NCBI GenBank assembly: GCA_963205185.1
Contig: CAUJHZ010000064.1
Coordinates: 1-39,849 of the forward strand
Length of the DNA stretch: 39,849 nucleotides
From: Planctomycetota bacterium
GTDB lineage: Bacteria > Planctomycetota > Phycisphaerae > Phycisphaerales > UBA5793
Direction: 5' to 3'
Numbering within the stretch: position 1 is the stretch's first letter; the number at the start of each line of letters is the position of its first letter. Positions 7,636-14,850 of this stretch are shown here, piece after piece. The translations under genes were made by a program, and so were the position numbers. The notes beneath the pieces were generated by a model. It made no database searches. It worked only from the letters and a program-made list of their open reading frames with translations, and was not told where the DNA came from.

Positions 7636-9501
7636 ATGCGCGATCACTCTGAACGAACCGCACGCTCAGACCAGGGCCTGCCGGTTGCGCCGTCTATGTC
7701 CGACGCGATCCGATCTGTCGCAGCGCCAGAGCCTGTCCAGCCGGTCGACCGCCGCGTTCTCTGGATCACGTTCATATCGGTCATCATCGCTGCGGGGGCT
7801 GCGGTCGCGGCGCAGATCCTGATGCACCTCATCTGGTTCATCACCGGTTTCTGCTTTCATGGCACGCTGTCGTTTCACCCACAGACACCGCTGGATCACA
7901 ACCTCGGTGTGTGGGTCATCGCCATTCCCGCCATCGGCGGCGTCATCGTGGGCGTCATGGCCCGGTATGGCTCCCGCGCCATTCGCGGCCACGGCATCCC
8001 TGAAGCGATGGAGCGAGTGATCCAGGACCAGAGCCGCATTCCGCCGCGACTCACATTCCTCAAGCCACTCAGCTCCGCCATCGCCATCGGGACCGGCGGA
8101 CCATTTGGCGCTGAAGGACCCATCATCGCCACCGGCGGGGCGCTCGGTTCGCTCATCGGCCAACTGCTGCGCACGACCGCACCGGAGCGCAAGACGCTGC
8201 TCTCTGCCGGCGCCGCGGCCGGCATGGCCGCGACCTTCGGCTCGCCGGTTTCCGCCGTCTTACTCGCCATCGAACTCCTTCTGTTTGAGTTCCGCCCGCG
8301 CTCACTGGTCCCCGTTACGATGGCCTGCGTCACCGCCACGGGGATTCGCTGGATATTCGAAGGAACCGACCCGGTCTTCCTCATGCCGGACCTCCAGCGA
8401 TCGGGCGGCGAGGCGCTCGCGGTCTACGTTCTCATCGGTGGGCTGGTCGGCCTCGCCAGCGTCTTCGTCACCCGCTTGGTCTATGCCATTGAAGATGGCT
8501 TCGAACGCTTGCCCATCCACTGGATGTGGTGGCCCTCTATCGGCGGCCTTGCGGTCGGGCTTGTCGGGTACTTCTTCCCGCGAACACTCGGCGTCGGCTA
8601 CTACAACATCTCCGACATCGTCTCAGGCGACCTGATGCTTACTGCGGTCGCCTCTCTCGCACTGTGGAAACTCGTCTCGTGGTCTATCGCGCTTGGAAGC
8701 GGAACCTCCGGAGGAACCCTCGCGCCGCTGTTCACGATCGGGGGCGCGCTCGGCGCTCTCATGGGGGTCGCAGCCGATGCGCTTGTCCCGGGGGCAGACG
8801 TTGATCCGCGCATCGCGGCCCTGGTGGGCATGGCCGCCATCTTCGCCGGCGCCTCACGCGCCATGCTCACAAGCGCTGTCTTCGCATTCGAGACCACTTT
8901 GCAACCGCTCGGACTGCTTCCCATCCTCGGCGGGTGCGCCGCTTCGTTTCTCGTCTCGTCGCTTCTAATGCGCAACACCATTATGACCGAGAAGATCGCC
9001 CGCCGCGGCGTGCGCGTCCCTAGCGAGTACGAAGCTGACTTTTTTGAGCAGGTGCTAGTCCGTGAAGTCGTCTCAAGAAAACTGATTACGCTGCGCGCCG
9101 ATCAGACCATCGGCGAAGTGCGCCAGTGGATGCACTCCCATACCCGCGAGGCGTCGCACCAAGGCTATCCCGTGCTCGACGAGCTCGGCGTGCTCCATTC
9201 GGTCATCACCCGCAAGCAGATCATGGACCCCGCCCATGATCCTCGCGCTGCGATCGCCACACTGGCCACCAAGCCGCCGGTCGTCGTGTACCAGAACAAC
9301 ACGCTGCGCGATGCCGCCGACCATATGGTCCGTCATGACATTGGCCGCCTGCCCGTCATTGATCGGGCCACATCGAAGCTTGTAGGAATCGTGACCCGAA
9401 GTGATCTGCTCAGCGCCCATAGCAAACGATTGTCCGAAACCAATCGCGCGGAGCGCCACCTCTCTTGGAGTTCACTGTTCGTGCGCGGCAAACAGAAGTG
9501 A
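7636..9501 (+). CDS. ClC-family chloride channel/transporter with C-terminal CBS pair
   Basis: A 621-residue membrane protein for voltage-independent Cl- movement or Cl-/H+ exchange in the inner membrane. Filter motifs are visible: GHGIP at 118-122 (usually GSGIP), GPFGAEGP at 155-162 with the gating glutamate E160, and GTSGGTLAP around 356-364. About ten hydrophobic segments lie between residues 40 and 445. The cytosolic tail has two CBS motifs, about 475-530 and 541-600, which commonly bind adenine nucleotides. The serine-to-histidine change in the first filter motif could alter anion selectivity. I chose ATG 7636 because it follows a good -10 element; ATG 7696 is the alternative. The frame is open further upstream, but that part crosses phage debris. 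Confidence 0.9.
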   Translation: MRDHSERTARSDQGLPVAPSMSDAIRSVAAPEPVQPVDRRVLWITFISVIIAAGAAVAAQILMHLIWFITGFCFHGTLSFHPQTPLDHNLGVWVIAIPAIGGVIVGVMARYGSRAIRGHGIPEAMERVIQDQSRIPPRLTFLKPLSSAIAIGTGGPFGAEGPIIATGGALGSLIGQLLRTTAPERKTLLSAGAAAGMAATFGSPVSAVLLAIELLLFEFRPRSLVPVTMACVTATGIRWIFEGTDPVFLMPDLQRSGGEALAVYVLIGGLVGLASVFVTRLVYAIEDGFERLPIHWMWWPSIGGLAVGLVGYFFPRTLGVGYYNISDIVSGDLMLTAVASLALWKLVSWSIALGSGTSGGTLAPLFTIGGALGALMGVAADALVPGADVDPRIAALVGMAAIFAGASRAMLTSAVFAFETTLQPLGLLPILGGCAASFLVSSLLMRNTIMTEKIARRGVRVPSEYEADFFEQVLVREVVSRKLITLRADQTIGEVRQWMHSHTREASHQGYPVLDELGVLHSVITRKQIMDPAHDPRAAIATLATKPPVVVYQNNTLRDAADHMVRHDIGRLPVIDRATSKLVGIVTRSDLLSAHSKRLSETNRAERHLSWSSLFVRGKQK

Positions 9502-9649
9502 CGCCTGTTGGAGATGAGCCACTCGACATGCAGCAGAGGCTCGCGCACGCGCCGTTCGACGCCGCTCCACGGGCCGAATACCATTGCCGCCGCAGATCGG
9601 CACGAGGCGTACCGTTCCTTTCGGCGCGGACGTACTTGTCCAGGAGGCG

Positions 9650-9934
9650 ATGATGAAGCGGTGGATCACCAGGCTGGCGTTCGTTCTTGGGCTTCCCGTG
9701 GCGTCATTCGGACTCCTCGCCCTCGGCGCGGATCTTCGGGACACCATGTGGGGCAGGCTCGTTCAGGTCACCGGAGGATTCCTTGCGATGATCTGGTTGA
9801 CCGGCACGTTCCTGATCCTCGGCGCCATGCTGTCAACCGGGAGCGGCTACCGCACCGCAGAATCAAACGCCCCGGCGCCGACGGCGCCTCCGACGCACCG
9901 CGCTGGCGAAACGAAAGAAGAGTCGGAATCCTGA
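9650..9934 (+). CDS. Small two-helix membrane protein, paralogue of 14244-14528
   Basis: A 94-residue protein with AGGAGG at 9642-9647 and two adjacent ATGs (9650 and 9653). It has two hydrophobic segments, FVLGLPVASFGLLALGA and GGFLAMIWLTGTFLILGAML, then a polar tail ending EESES. The same layout, sequence core and tail recur in the segment joined to the TerC gene at 14244-14528 (shared GRL, GGFLA, TGTFL, GYR and EESES). Both copies follow an ion-transporter gene, so an accessory role for transporters is possible. No known family recognised. Confidence 0.75.
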   Translation: MMKRWITRLAFVLGLPVASFGLLALGADLRDTMWGRLVQVTGGFLAMIWLTGTFLILGAMLSTGSGYRTAESNAPAPTAPPTHRAGETKEESES

Positions 9935-9989
9935 GAGTCGGCCTATTCGGCCGCCACTGCCGATTCGAAGCACCAGGCGCTGAGCACAC

Positions 9990-11783
9990 ATGAACGGCGA
10001 TCCAGCCAGCTTGCTTCTCGCGACCGGCACGGAACAACTTCCACTACTGACCACGCTCGCCGCCGCCTTCGCGGCGGCCTGGTTCTTGGGCATCATCACA
10101 CAACGACTGGGACTGTCACCCATCGTCGGCTACCTGCTCGCGGGCGTAGCCATCGGTCCGCACACTCCTGGCTTCGTTGGCGACCTCAAACTCGCACAGC
10201 AGGCAGCGGAAGTCGGCGTGATCCTGCTCATGTTCGGGGTTGGGCTGCACTTTCAGCTCAAGGATCTGATGGCCGTCCGGAGTGTGGCGGTCCCAGGCGC
10301 GCTTGGACAGAGCCTCATCGCCACTCTCGCCACGCTGCTCGTCTTTCACCTGCTGGGCTGGCCGCTCAGGTCCGGCCTTGTTCTAGGCCTGGCGATGGCG
10401 GTGGCGAGCACGGTGGTGCTCCTGCGCGTCCTGATGGATCAGCACTTGCTGCACACGACCCATGGGCACATTGCTGTGGGCTGGCTCATCGTCGAAGACA
10501 TCATGACGGTGCTCGTCCTGGTGCTCATTCCCGTCTTTGCGATGCTCTCCGATGCCGGGTCGGATTCCGAAGACGCGATCTCGGGTCTCGCCAGCATCGG
10601 CTGGGCCGTGTTGCGGCTGGCGGCGCTCATTGCCATCGTTCTCCTCGCGGGATCGCGCGTGGTTCCGTGGGTGCTCACGAAAGTGGCCATGCTTCGATCA
10701 AGCGAACTCTTCACCCTGACTGTGCTGGTGCTTTCGATCACCATTGCAGTCGCTTCGGCAACCTTCTTCGGCGCGTCCCTCGCCTTGGGGGCGTTCCTCG
10801 CCGGAATGGTCGTCGCGCAGTCGCCCGCGAGCCATCAGGCCGCTGCGGACGCACTTCCAATGCGCGACGCGTTTGCGGTCATCTTCTTCGTCTCGGTCGG
10901 AATGCTGTTCGATCCGTCTTTCCTGCTCGAAGAGCCCGCGATGGTGGTCGCGGGAGTCTTCATTGTGCTGGTCATCAAGCCGCTGGCCGCGGTGTTCATC
11001 GTCGCCCTGCGCGGCTACCCCGTTCGAACATCGCTGACCGTCGCACTCGGCCTGGCCCAGATCGGTGAGTTCTCCTTCATCCTCGCACAGTCAGCCGCGG
11101 CTCACAACCTGCTGCCCGAGGCAGGTTTCAATGTCGTGGTCGCGACGGCGATGATCTCGATCACGCTCAATCCACTGCTTTTCAGGTCACTTGGCGCCAT
11201 CGAGAAGCTCCTGGAACGCGCACCGGCAATCCGAAGCCTATTGAGCGGCCGACATGATCGTCGAGCCAGCCGGATCAATGCGGCGGCAAACCAATCCATC
11301 GAGTCGCTGGATCGACCCATCGCGGTCATCATCGGATACGGTCCCGTGGGCCACGTTGTGGATGCGTTGCTGCGCGATGCGGGCATCGAGACGGTGATCG
11401 TCGATCTGAACATGGACACGGTCGCGAAGCTGAGCCGCGCGCGACGGCTGGCGATATATGGCGACGCTTCGCGAGGCGAGGTTCTTGAGGGCGCCGGGGT
11501 CAAGCGAGCCCTTCATGTTGTCATCACGCTTCCCCACACCGAGGATCGACCTGGTATGGTCAGATCGGTGCGCGAGCTCAATTGGACCGCGATCATCACC
11601 GTTCGCGCCCGGTACCTCTCGGAACGCGACGCGCTGACCGAGTCGGGCGCCAATCACGTCGTGATGGAAGAAGGTGAGGCCGGGGTCGCCATGGCGCACC
11701 GCGTTCTGTCCGATCGCGGCATTCCGGCCGATCGGATGAATGAGTTGCTCGAGGCGATCTGCCGCGTCTGGCGCCTGATTTAG
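9990..11783 (+). CDS. Kef/YbaL-type cation:proton antiporter with RCK domain
   Basis: A 597-residue CPA2-family antiporter. Residues 1 to about 395 form 12 or so hydrophobic segments with family motifs (GLSPIVGYLLAGVAIGP; GVGLHF; GASLALGAFLAGMVVAQS). From residue 442 a Rossmann RCK/TrkA-N domain follows, with IIGYGPVG at 447-454 and a GDASRGEVLEGAGV segment. It likely exchanges K+ (or Na+) for H+, gated by nucleotide or redox signals. It is 55 bases after the small membrane protein gene and ends with TAG, showing that TAG is a normal stop codon in this genome. No strong ribosome binding site is visible before the ATG. Confidence 0.9.
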   Translation: MNGDPASLLLATGTEQLPLLTTLAAAFAAAWFLGIITQRLGLSPIVGYLLAGVAIGPHTPGFVGDLKLAQQAAEVGVILLMFGVGLHFQLKDLMAVRSVAVPGALGQSLIATLATLLVFHLLGWPLRSGLVLGLAMAVASTVVLLRVLMDQHLLHTTHGHIAVGWLIVEDIMTVLVLVLIPVFAMLSDAGSDSEDAISGLASIGWAVLRLAALIAIVLLAGSRVVPWVLTKVAMLRSSELFTLTVLVLSITIAVASATFFGASLALGAFLAGMVVAQSPASHQAAADALPMRDAFAVIFFVSVGMLFDPSFLLEEPAMVVAGVFIVLVIKPLAAVFIVALRGYPVRTSLTVALGLAQIGEFSFILAQSAAAHNLLPEAGFNVVVATAMISITLNPLLFRSLGAIEKLLERAPAIRSLLSGRHDRRASRINAAANQSIESLDRPIAVIIGYGPVGHVVDALLRDAGIETVIVDLNMDTVAKLSRARRLAIYGDASRGEVLEGAGVKRALHVVITLPHTEDRPGMVRSVRELNWTAIITVRARYLSERDALTESGANHVVMEEGEAGVAMAHRVLSDRGIPADRMNELLEAICRVWRLI

Positions 11784-11804
11784 CGCGTGCGATGCCTCGC
11801 CGCC

Positions 11805-12143
11805 TCACAGCGAATCACAGGCGAAGAGAACAAAGGTCGCCACCGCTGCCAACACCCCGATCGCCGCCAGCATTCGCCTGCGCTGCCGCCGAATCACCAG
11901 CAGCCTAGGTACGCAGACGTAGTAGAGCCCGTCGCCGGTGCGCAACAGCAGGCCGCGCTTGACCGGCCCGTGAAGCGTCTCTGCAAACTCGACGCCGACA
12001 CTGGCAGGTCGGCGCGCTGTTTCCGGCGAGAACGCCCTGGCCCGGATGAACCGAGCGACCGTGCCGGTCCGTTGTGCGACAATGAAGATGACAAATCCCA
12101 GTAGAAGCGCAGGAAAGCCAAGACCCACAAGGACCCTGAGCAC
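11805..12143 (-). CDS. Small membrane protein of unknown function
   Basis: A 112-residue frame from GTG 12143, preceded by GAAAGAG at suitable distance. One hydrophobic segment at each end (LVGLGFPALLLGFVIFIVAQ and MLAAIGVLAAVATFVLF) flanks a basic, beta-patterned middle part. The orientation opposes its neighbours, so it has its own promoter in 12144-12420. No family recognised. Confidence 0.5.
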   Translation of the reverse strand: MLRVLVGLGFPALLLGFVIFIVAQRTGTVARFIRARAFSPETARRPASVGVEFAETLHGPVKRGLLLRTGDGLYYVCVPRLLVIRRQRRRMLAAIGVLAAVATFVLFACDSL

Positions 12144-12421
12144 GGCGATACTCTTTCAAGAGAGAAATGTCGGTCCGATGGAATTCGCAACAAGCCCGGA
12201 GGGCCGACAAGCGGGCCGGCGAACTACGAGTGATACGGAAGATCGCAGGCGGGATTTTCCCGGGCTATCGCCGTGATCGCGCAATCGCTCATTACCGCGA
12301 AGCGTCGCCACCTGAATCGGGCAGCGGTTCGCGAAGGGAGGGCGAACCAGCGGGCAGGCGCATCGGTGCACTGCTGCCGACTGGACTCATCCTTGGAATC
12401 GTGTAGACTTGTCCCATTCCC
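12144..12421. other. Intergenic stretch without recognisable gene
   Basis: This gap holds upstream sequence for the minus-strand membrane protein and the start of transcription for the riboswitch. A partly palindromic GGCGGGATTTTCCCGGG lies near 12250. TAGACT near 12401-12406 is a possible -10 for the riboswitch transcript, without a convincing -35. I see no coding sequence here. Confidence 0.3.
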
Positions 12422-12532
12422 GCGTTGGGGAGTAGCCGCCCGTTGGAACGGGTGCGTCATCGTCAGGACGGCCGGCGCGTCAGCGCCGACCCGGTGACGC
12501 AGGTGGGCAGTGGCCCTGGCAAGACCATCGCG
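12422..12532 (+). ncRNA. yybP-ykoY manganese riboswitch
   Basis: The conserved yybP-ykoY elements occur in order: TTGGGGAGTAGCC at 12425-12437, a stem (GCCCGTTGGAACGGGTGC), GCGTCATCGTCAGGACG, CCCGGTGACGC, GTGGGCAGTGGC and GGCAAGACCATCGC at 12518-12531. This class senses Mn2+ and typically activates exporters of the MntP, Alx and TerC groups. It lies about 70 bases before the TerC-type gene, exactly as expected, and gives strong support for a manganese role of that gene. Confidence 0.92.
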
Positions 12533-12602
12533 ACCGTGAGCGCACTGATCGGAGTGCGGCTCGCGTTCGCTCGATCGTCCTCCGACGCTGGGATTCCATA
12601 CC

Positions 12603-14528
12603 ATGCCATCTCTCGCTTCAGTGGGCGCTACGGCCTCGCCGTGGGTGTATGCGGGGTTCGTGGCGATTGTGCTGCTCCTGCTCGCGATCGATCTGGGAAT
12701 CTTCAACCGTAAGGCGCATGCGCCGAGCATGCGCGAAGCCCTGGGCTGGTCCGGCCTGTGGATTTCGCTGGCACTGGCTTTCGGCGGCGCGGTCTATTTT
12801 CTCTACGATCACCACGTCTTCGACCTGGGCCGGTCGGTGCCGATCGTCGGATCGGCCGGTGAGACGGCCACTCTCTCGGGCGCCGAGGCGGTCAAACTCT
12901 ACCTCACCGCGTACCTCGTCGAGAAGTCGCTGTCCATCGACAACATCTTCATCATCGCGCTGATCTTCTCGGCGCTGAGCATTCCCGTGGCCTACCAGCA
13001 CCGCGTGCTGTACTGGGGGATTCTCGGCGCGCTGGTTATGCGCGGATTGATGATCGGCGTGGGCTCGAAAGTAGTCACCGAATTCTCGTGGATCGTTTAC
13101 GTCTTCGGCAGCCTGCTCGTCGTGGCGGCGCTGCGAATGGCGTTCTCGCGCGAGACGGGACACGACCCTCGCAACAGCAGGCTCGTGCGCCTGATGGGCC
13201 GGATCATCCCACTGAGCCCCAATCTTGAGGGCCAGCAGCTCGTTTCCCGGAACAGCGGCACGCTGCAGGCCACGCCGCTGCTGGTGGCGCTGGTGGTCAT
13301 CGAGGCGACTGATCTCATGTTCGCCGTCGATTCGATCCCGGCGGTGTTCGCGATCACGGGTGATCCGTTCATCGTCTTCACCTCGAACATCATGGCGATC
13401 CTCGGCCTGCGCTCGCTGTACTTCTGCCTCGCCTCAGCGGTCACACAGTTCCGCTATCTCAAGACGGCTCTGGTGGCGGTCCTGCTGTTTGTGGGCATCA
13501 AGATGTGTCTCGTGCACACCCCGTGGAAAGTCCCCGCCGAGATCTCTCTGGCGGTCATTCTCGGGCTGCTCATCTCGGGCATCACGGCTTCGCTGCTGGC
13601 GCGCGTCGGCGCAACAGAGACGCCCATCGGGGAAGGACTTGTGCCCGACGTGCGGCCCCGGCCGGCATCGGCGGCGGACGTTTGGAGACTGGCCATCGCC
13701 CTTTGGCGATCCAATCGCACGCTTCGCCGCGTGGCGGTGCTCACCGTCGGCTCGCTCATCGTGGTCGCGGGCCTGCTGATCTCGCCTCTGCCTGGTCCGG
13801 GGCTGACGATCCTCGGGCCGCTTGGCATCGGCATTCTCGCCAGCGAGTTCCTCTGGGCCCGGCGGATCGCGCGACACGCGGTTGTGCGCGAACGGAGTCT
13901 TCGCTCCCGCCTCGATGCGGTTCTGATCCGCTTTCCCCGGCTACTCATCATTCCCGCGGTCGCGCTGCTCTGGTTCGCCGCCGTGGCGCTGAGCAGGTAT
14001 ACCGATCTTCCGTCGTGGGCCATGTGGTCGCTCACGGTGCCCATCCTGACGCCGCTCCTCTATGTGCTCTATCGGTGGCACAAAGTGCGCGCCGGCAGGC
14101 GACGGGCTGCCGCGAATGAACGCGGCGACTCGAGGCGGATCGGCGCCGGCGAATCAACGGGATCATCGATTGTCACTGCATTCCACTCAGGCCCGCGCGC
14201 CAGTGAAGCCGCGGACTATCCATCACCCTTCAAGGAGAAGTTCGTGAAGCGTTTCATCCTCAAGTTCCTCTTCGTATTCGGCTCACCCGTGCTCACCTAC
14301 GGGCTGCTCACCGCCGGCGCGGCGGGCAAGGATCACCTGGGCGGCCGCCTCCTTCAGATCTCCGGAGGCTTCCTGGCGCTGCTCTGGGTGACGGGTACCT
14401 TCCTGCTGCTCGGAACGTTCATGACAAATGCGGCCGGCTACCGCGCGCCCGATCGCGCTCCAACCGCGTCATGCATCGAATCCTCGGCGTCGCGCCAGCA
14501 GAAGGAGCAGGAGGAGTCCGAATCATGA
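12603..14528 (+). CDS. TerC-family integral membrane protein fused to a PGPGW domain, with a small-protein extension
   Basis: A 641-residue frame. Residues 1-330 are TerC/Alx type, with EKSLSIDNIF (107-116) and EATDLMFAVDSIPA (234-247), whose acidic residues lie within membrane helices. Residues 365-490 carry a PGPGW-type domain: LPGPGLTILGPLGIGILASEF then LWARR. From residue 548 to the end the sequence is a homologue of the small membrane protein at 9650-9934, with no stop codon between. The upstream manganese riboswitch implies Mn2+ export or Mn-linked membrane protein protection. Plain TerC proteins are about 320-350 residues, so this is an unusual composite. Whether the last 94 residues are made as a fusion, separately, or both cannot be decided from sequence. 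The ATG at 12603 lacks a strong ribosome binding site. Confidence 0.88.
   Translation: MPSLASVGATASPWVYAGFVAIVLLLLAIDLGIFNRKAHAPSMREALGWSGLWISLALAFGGAVYFLYDHHVFDLGRSVPIVGSAGETATLSGAEAVKLYLTAYLVEKSLSIDNIFIIALIFSALSIPVAYQHRVLYWGILGALVMRGLMIGVGSKVVTEFSWIVYVFGSLLVVAALRMAFSRETGHDPRNSRLVRLMGRIIPLSPNLEGQQLVSRNSGTLQATPLLVALVVIEATDLMFAVDSIPAVFAITGDPFIVFTSNIMAILGLRSLYFCLASAVTQFRYLKTALVAVLLFVGIKMCLVHTPWKVPAEISLAVILGLLISGITASLLARVGATETPIGEGLVPDVRPRPASAADVWRLAIALWRSNRTLRRVAVLTVGSLIVVAGLLISPLPGPGLTILGPLGIGILASEFLWARRIARHAVVRERSLRSRLDAVLIRFPRLLIIPAVALLWFAAVALSRYTDLPSWAMWSLTVPILTPLLYVLYRWHKVRAGRRRAAANERGDSRRIGAGESTGSSIVTAFHSGPRASEAADYPSPFKEKFVKRFILKFLFVFGSPVLTYGLLTAGAAGKDHLGGRLLQISGGFLALLWVTGTFLLLGTFMTNAAGYRAPDRAPTASCIESSASRQQKEQEESES
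14244..14528 (+). CDS. In-frame internal gene for a small two-helix membrane protein (nested in the TerC frame)
   Basis: A GTG at 14244, with AAGGAG at 14232-14237, starts a 94-residue segment in the same frame as the upstream TerC gene. It aligns over its whole length with the independent 94-residue protein at 9650-9934: KRF/KRW start, GLL, GRL, SGGFLALLWVTGTFLLLG versus TGGFLAMIWLTGTFLILG, GYR, and a tail ending EESES in both. The independent paralogue and the good internal start suggest that this was once, or still is, a separate gene whose upstream neighbour lost its stop codon. Confidence 0.6.
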   Translation: MKRFILKFLFVFGSPVLTYGLLTAGAAGKDHLGGRLLQISGGFLALLWVTGTFLLLGTFMTNAAGYRAPDRAPTASCIESSASRQQKEQEESES

Positions 14529-14564
14529 TCGGGGGCGGGCTCAGAGAGAGGCAGGTACGATGCC

Positions 14565-14798
14565 GTGCATTCAGTTGAGAGAAGTCTACGAAGTGGCAGC
14601 GTCACCCAATTCCTGGACGTGTCAGATCTGGACTCCCTGCGACGATTGCTTGAGGCACGGCGTTCCCATCGAATCGACTTTCGAATCGTCTCGGATTCGA
14701 GCGAGGAGCGGTGGTGCACCACCACGCTCGAATCGCTCGCCAGTGAACACTTCGACTGGCTCGTAACCTGGTCGAAGGCGCAGCGCGCCAGATTGTGA
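14565..14798 (+). CDS. Small hypothetical protein
   Basis: A 77-residue frame from GTG 14565, 36 bases after the TerC frame. It has a protein-like composition (DVSDLDSLRRLLEARRSHR, ESLASEHFDWLVTWSKAQR) without recognisable family. The start is uncertain because no clear ribosome binding site precedes it. It ends 52 bases before the 3' end of the convergent kinase gene. Confidence 0.35.
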   Translation: MHSVERSLRSGSVTQFLDVSDLDSLRRLLEARRSHRIDFRIVSDSSEERWCTTTLESLASEHFDWLVTWSKAQRARL

Positions 14799-14850
14799 TC
14801 GAAATGGACACCGAAGAACTGGGGGACCCCCTGATTGGTCGCCGCAGCAC

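Noticed and set aside
12235-12275. Box-like GCGATAG-CCCGGGAAAATCCC on the minus strand before the small membrane protein gene
   Set aside because: The half-site spacing is one base shorter, three extra bases separate GATAG from the core, and no acceptable -10 lies at the 42-43 base distance.
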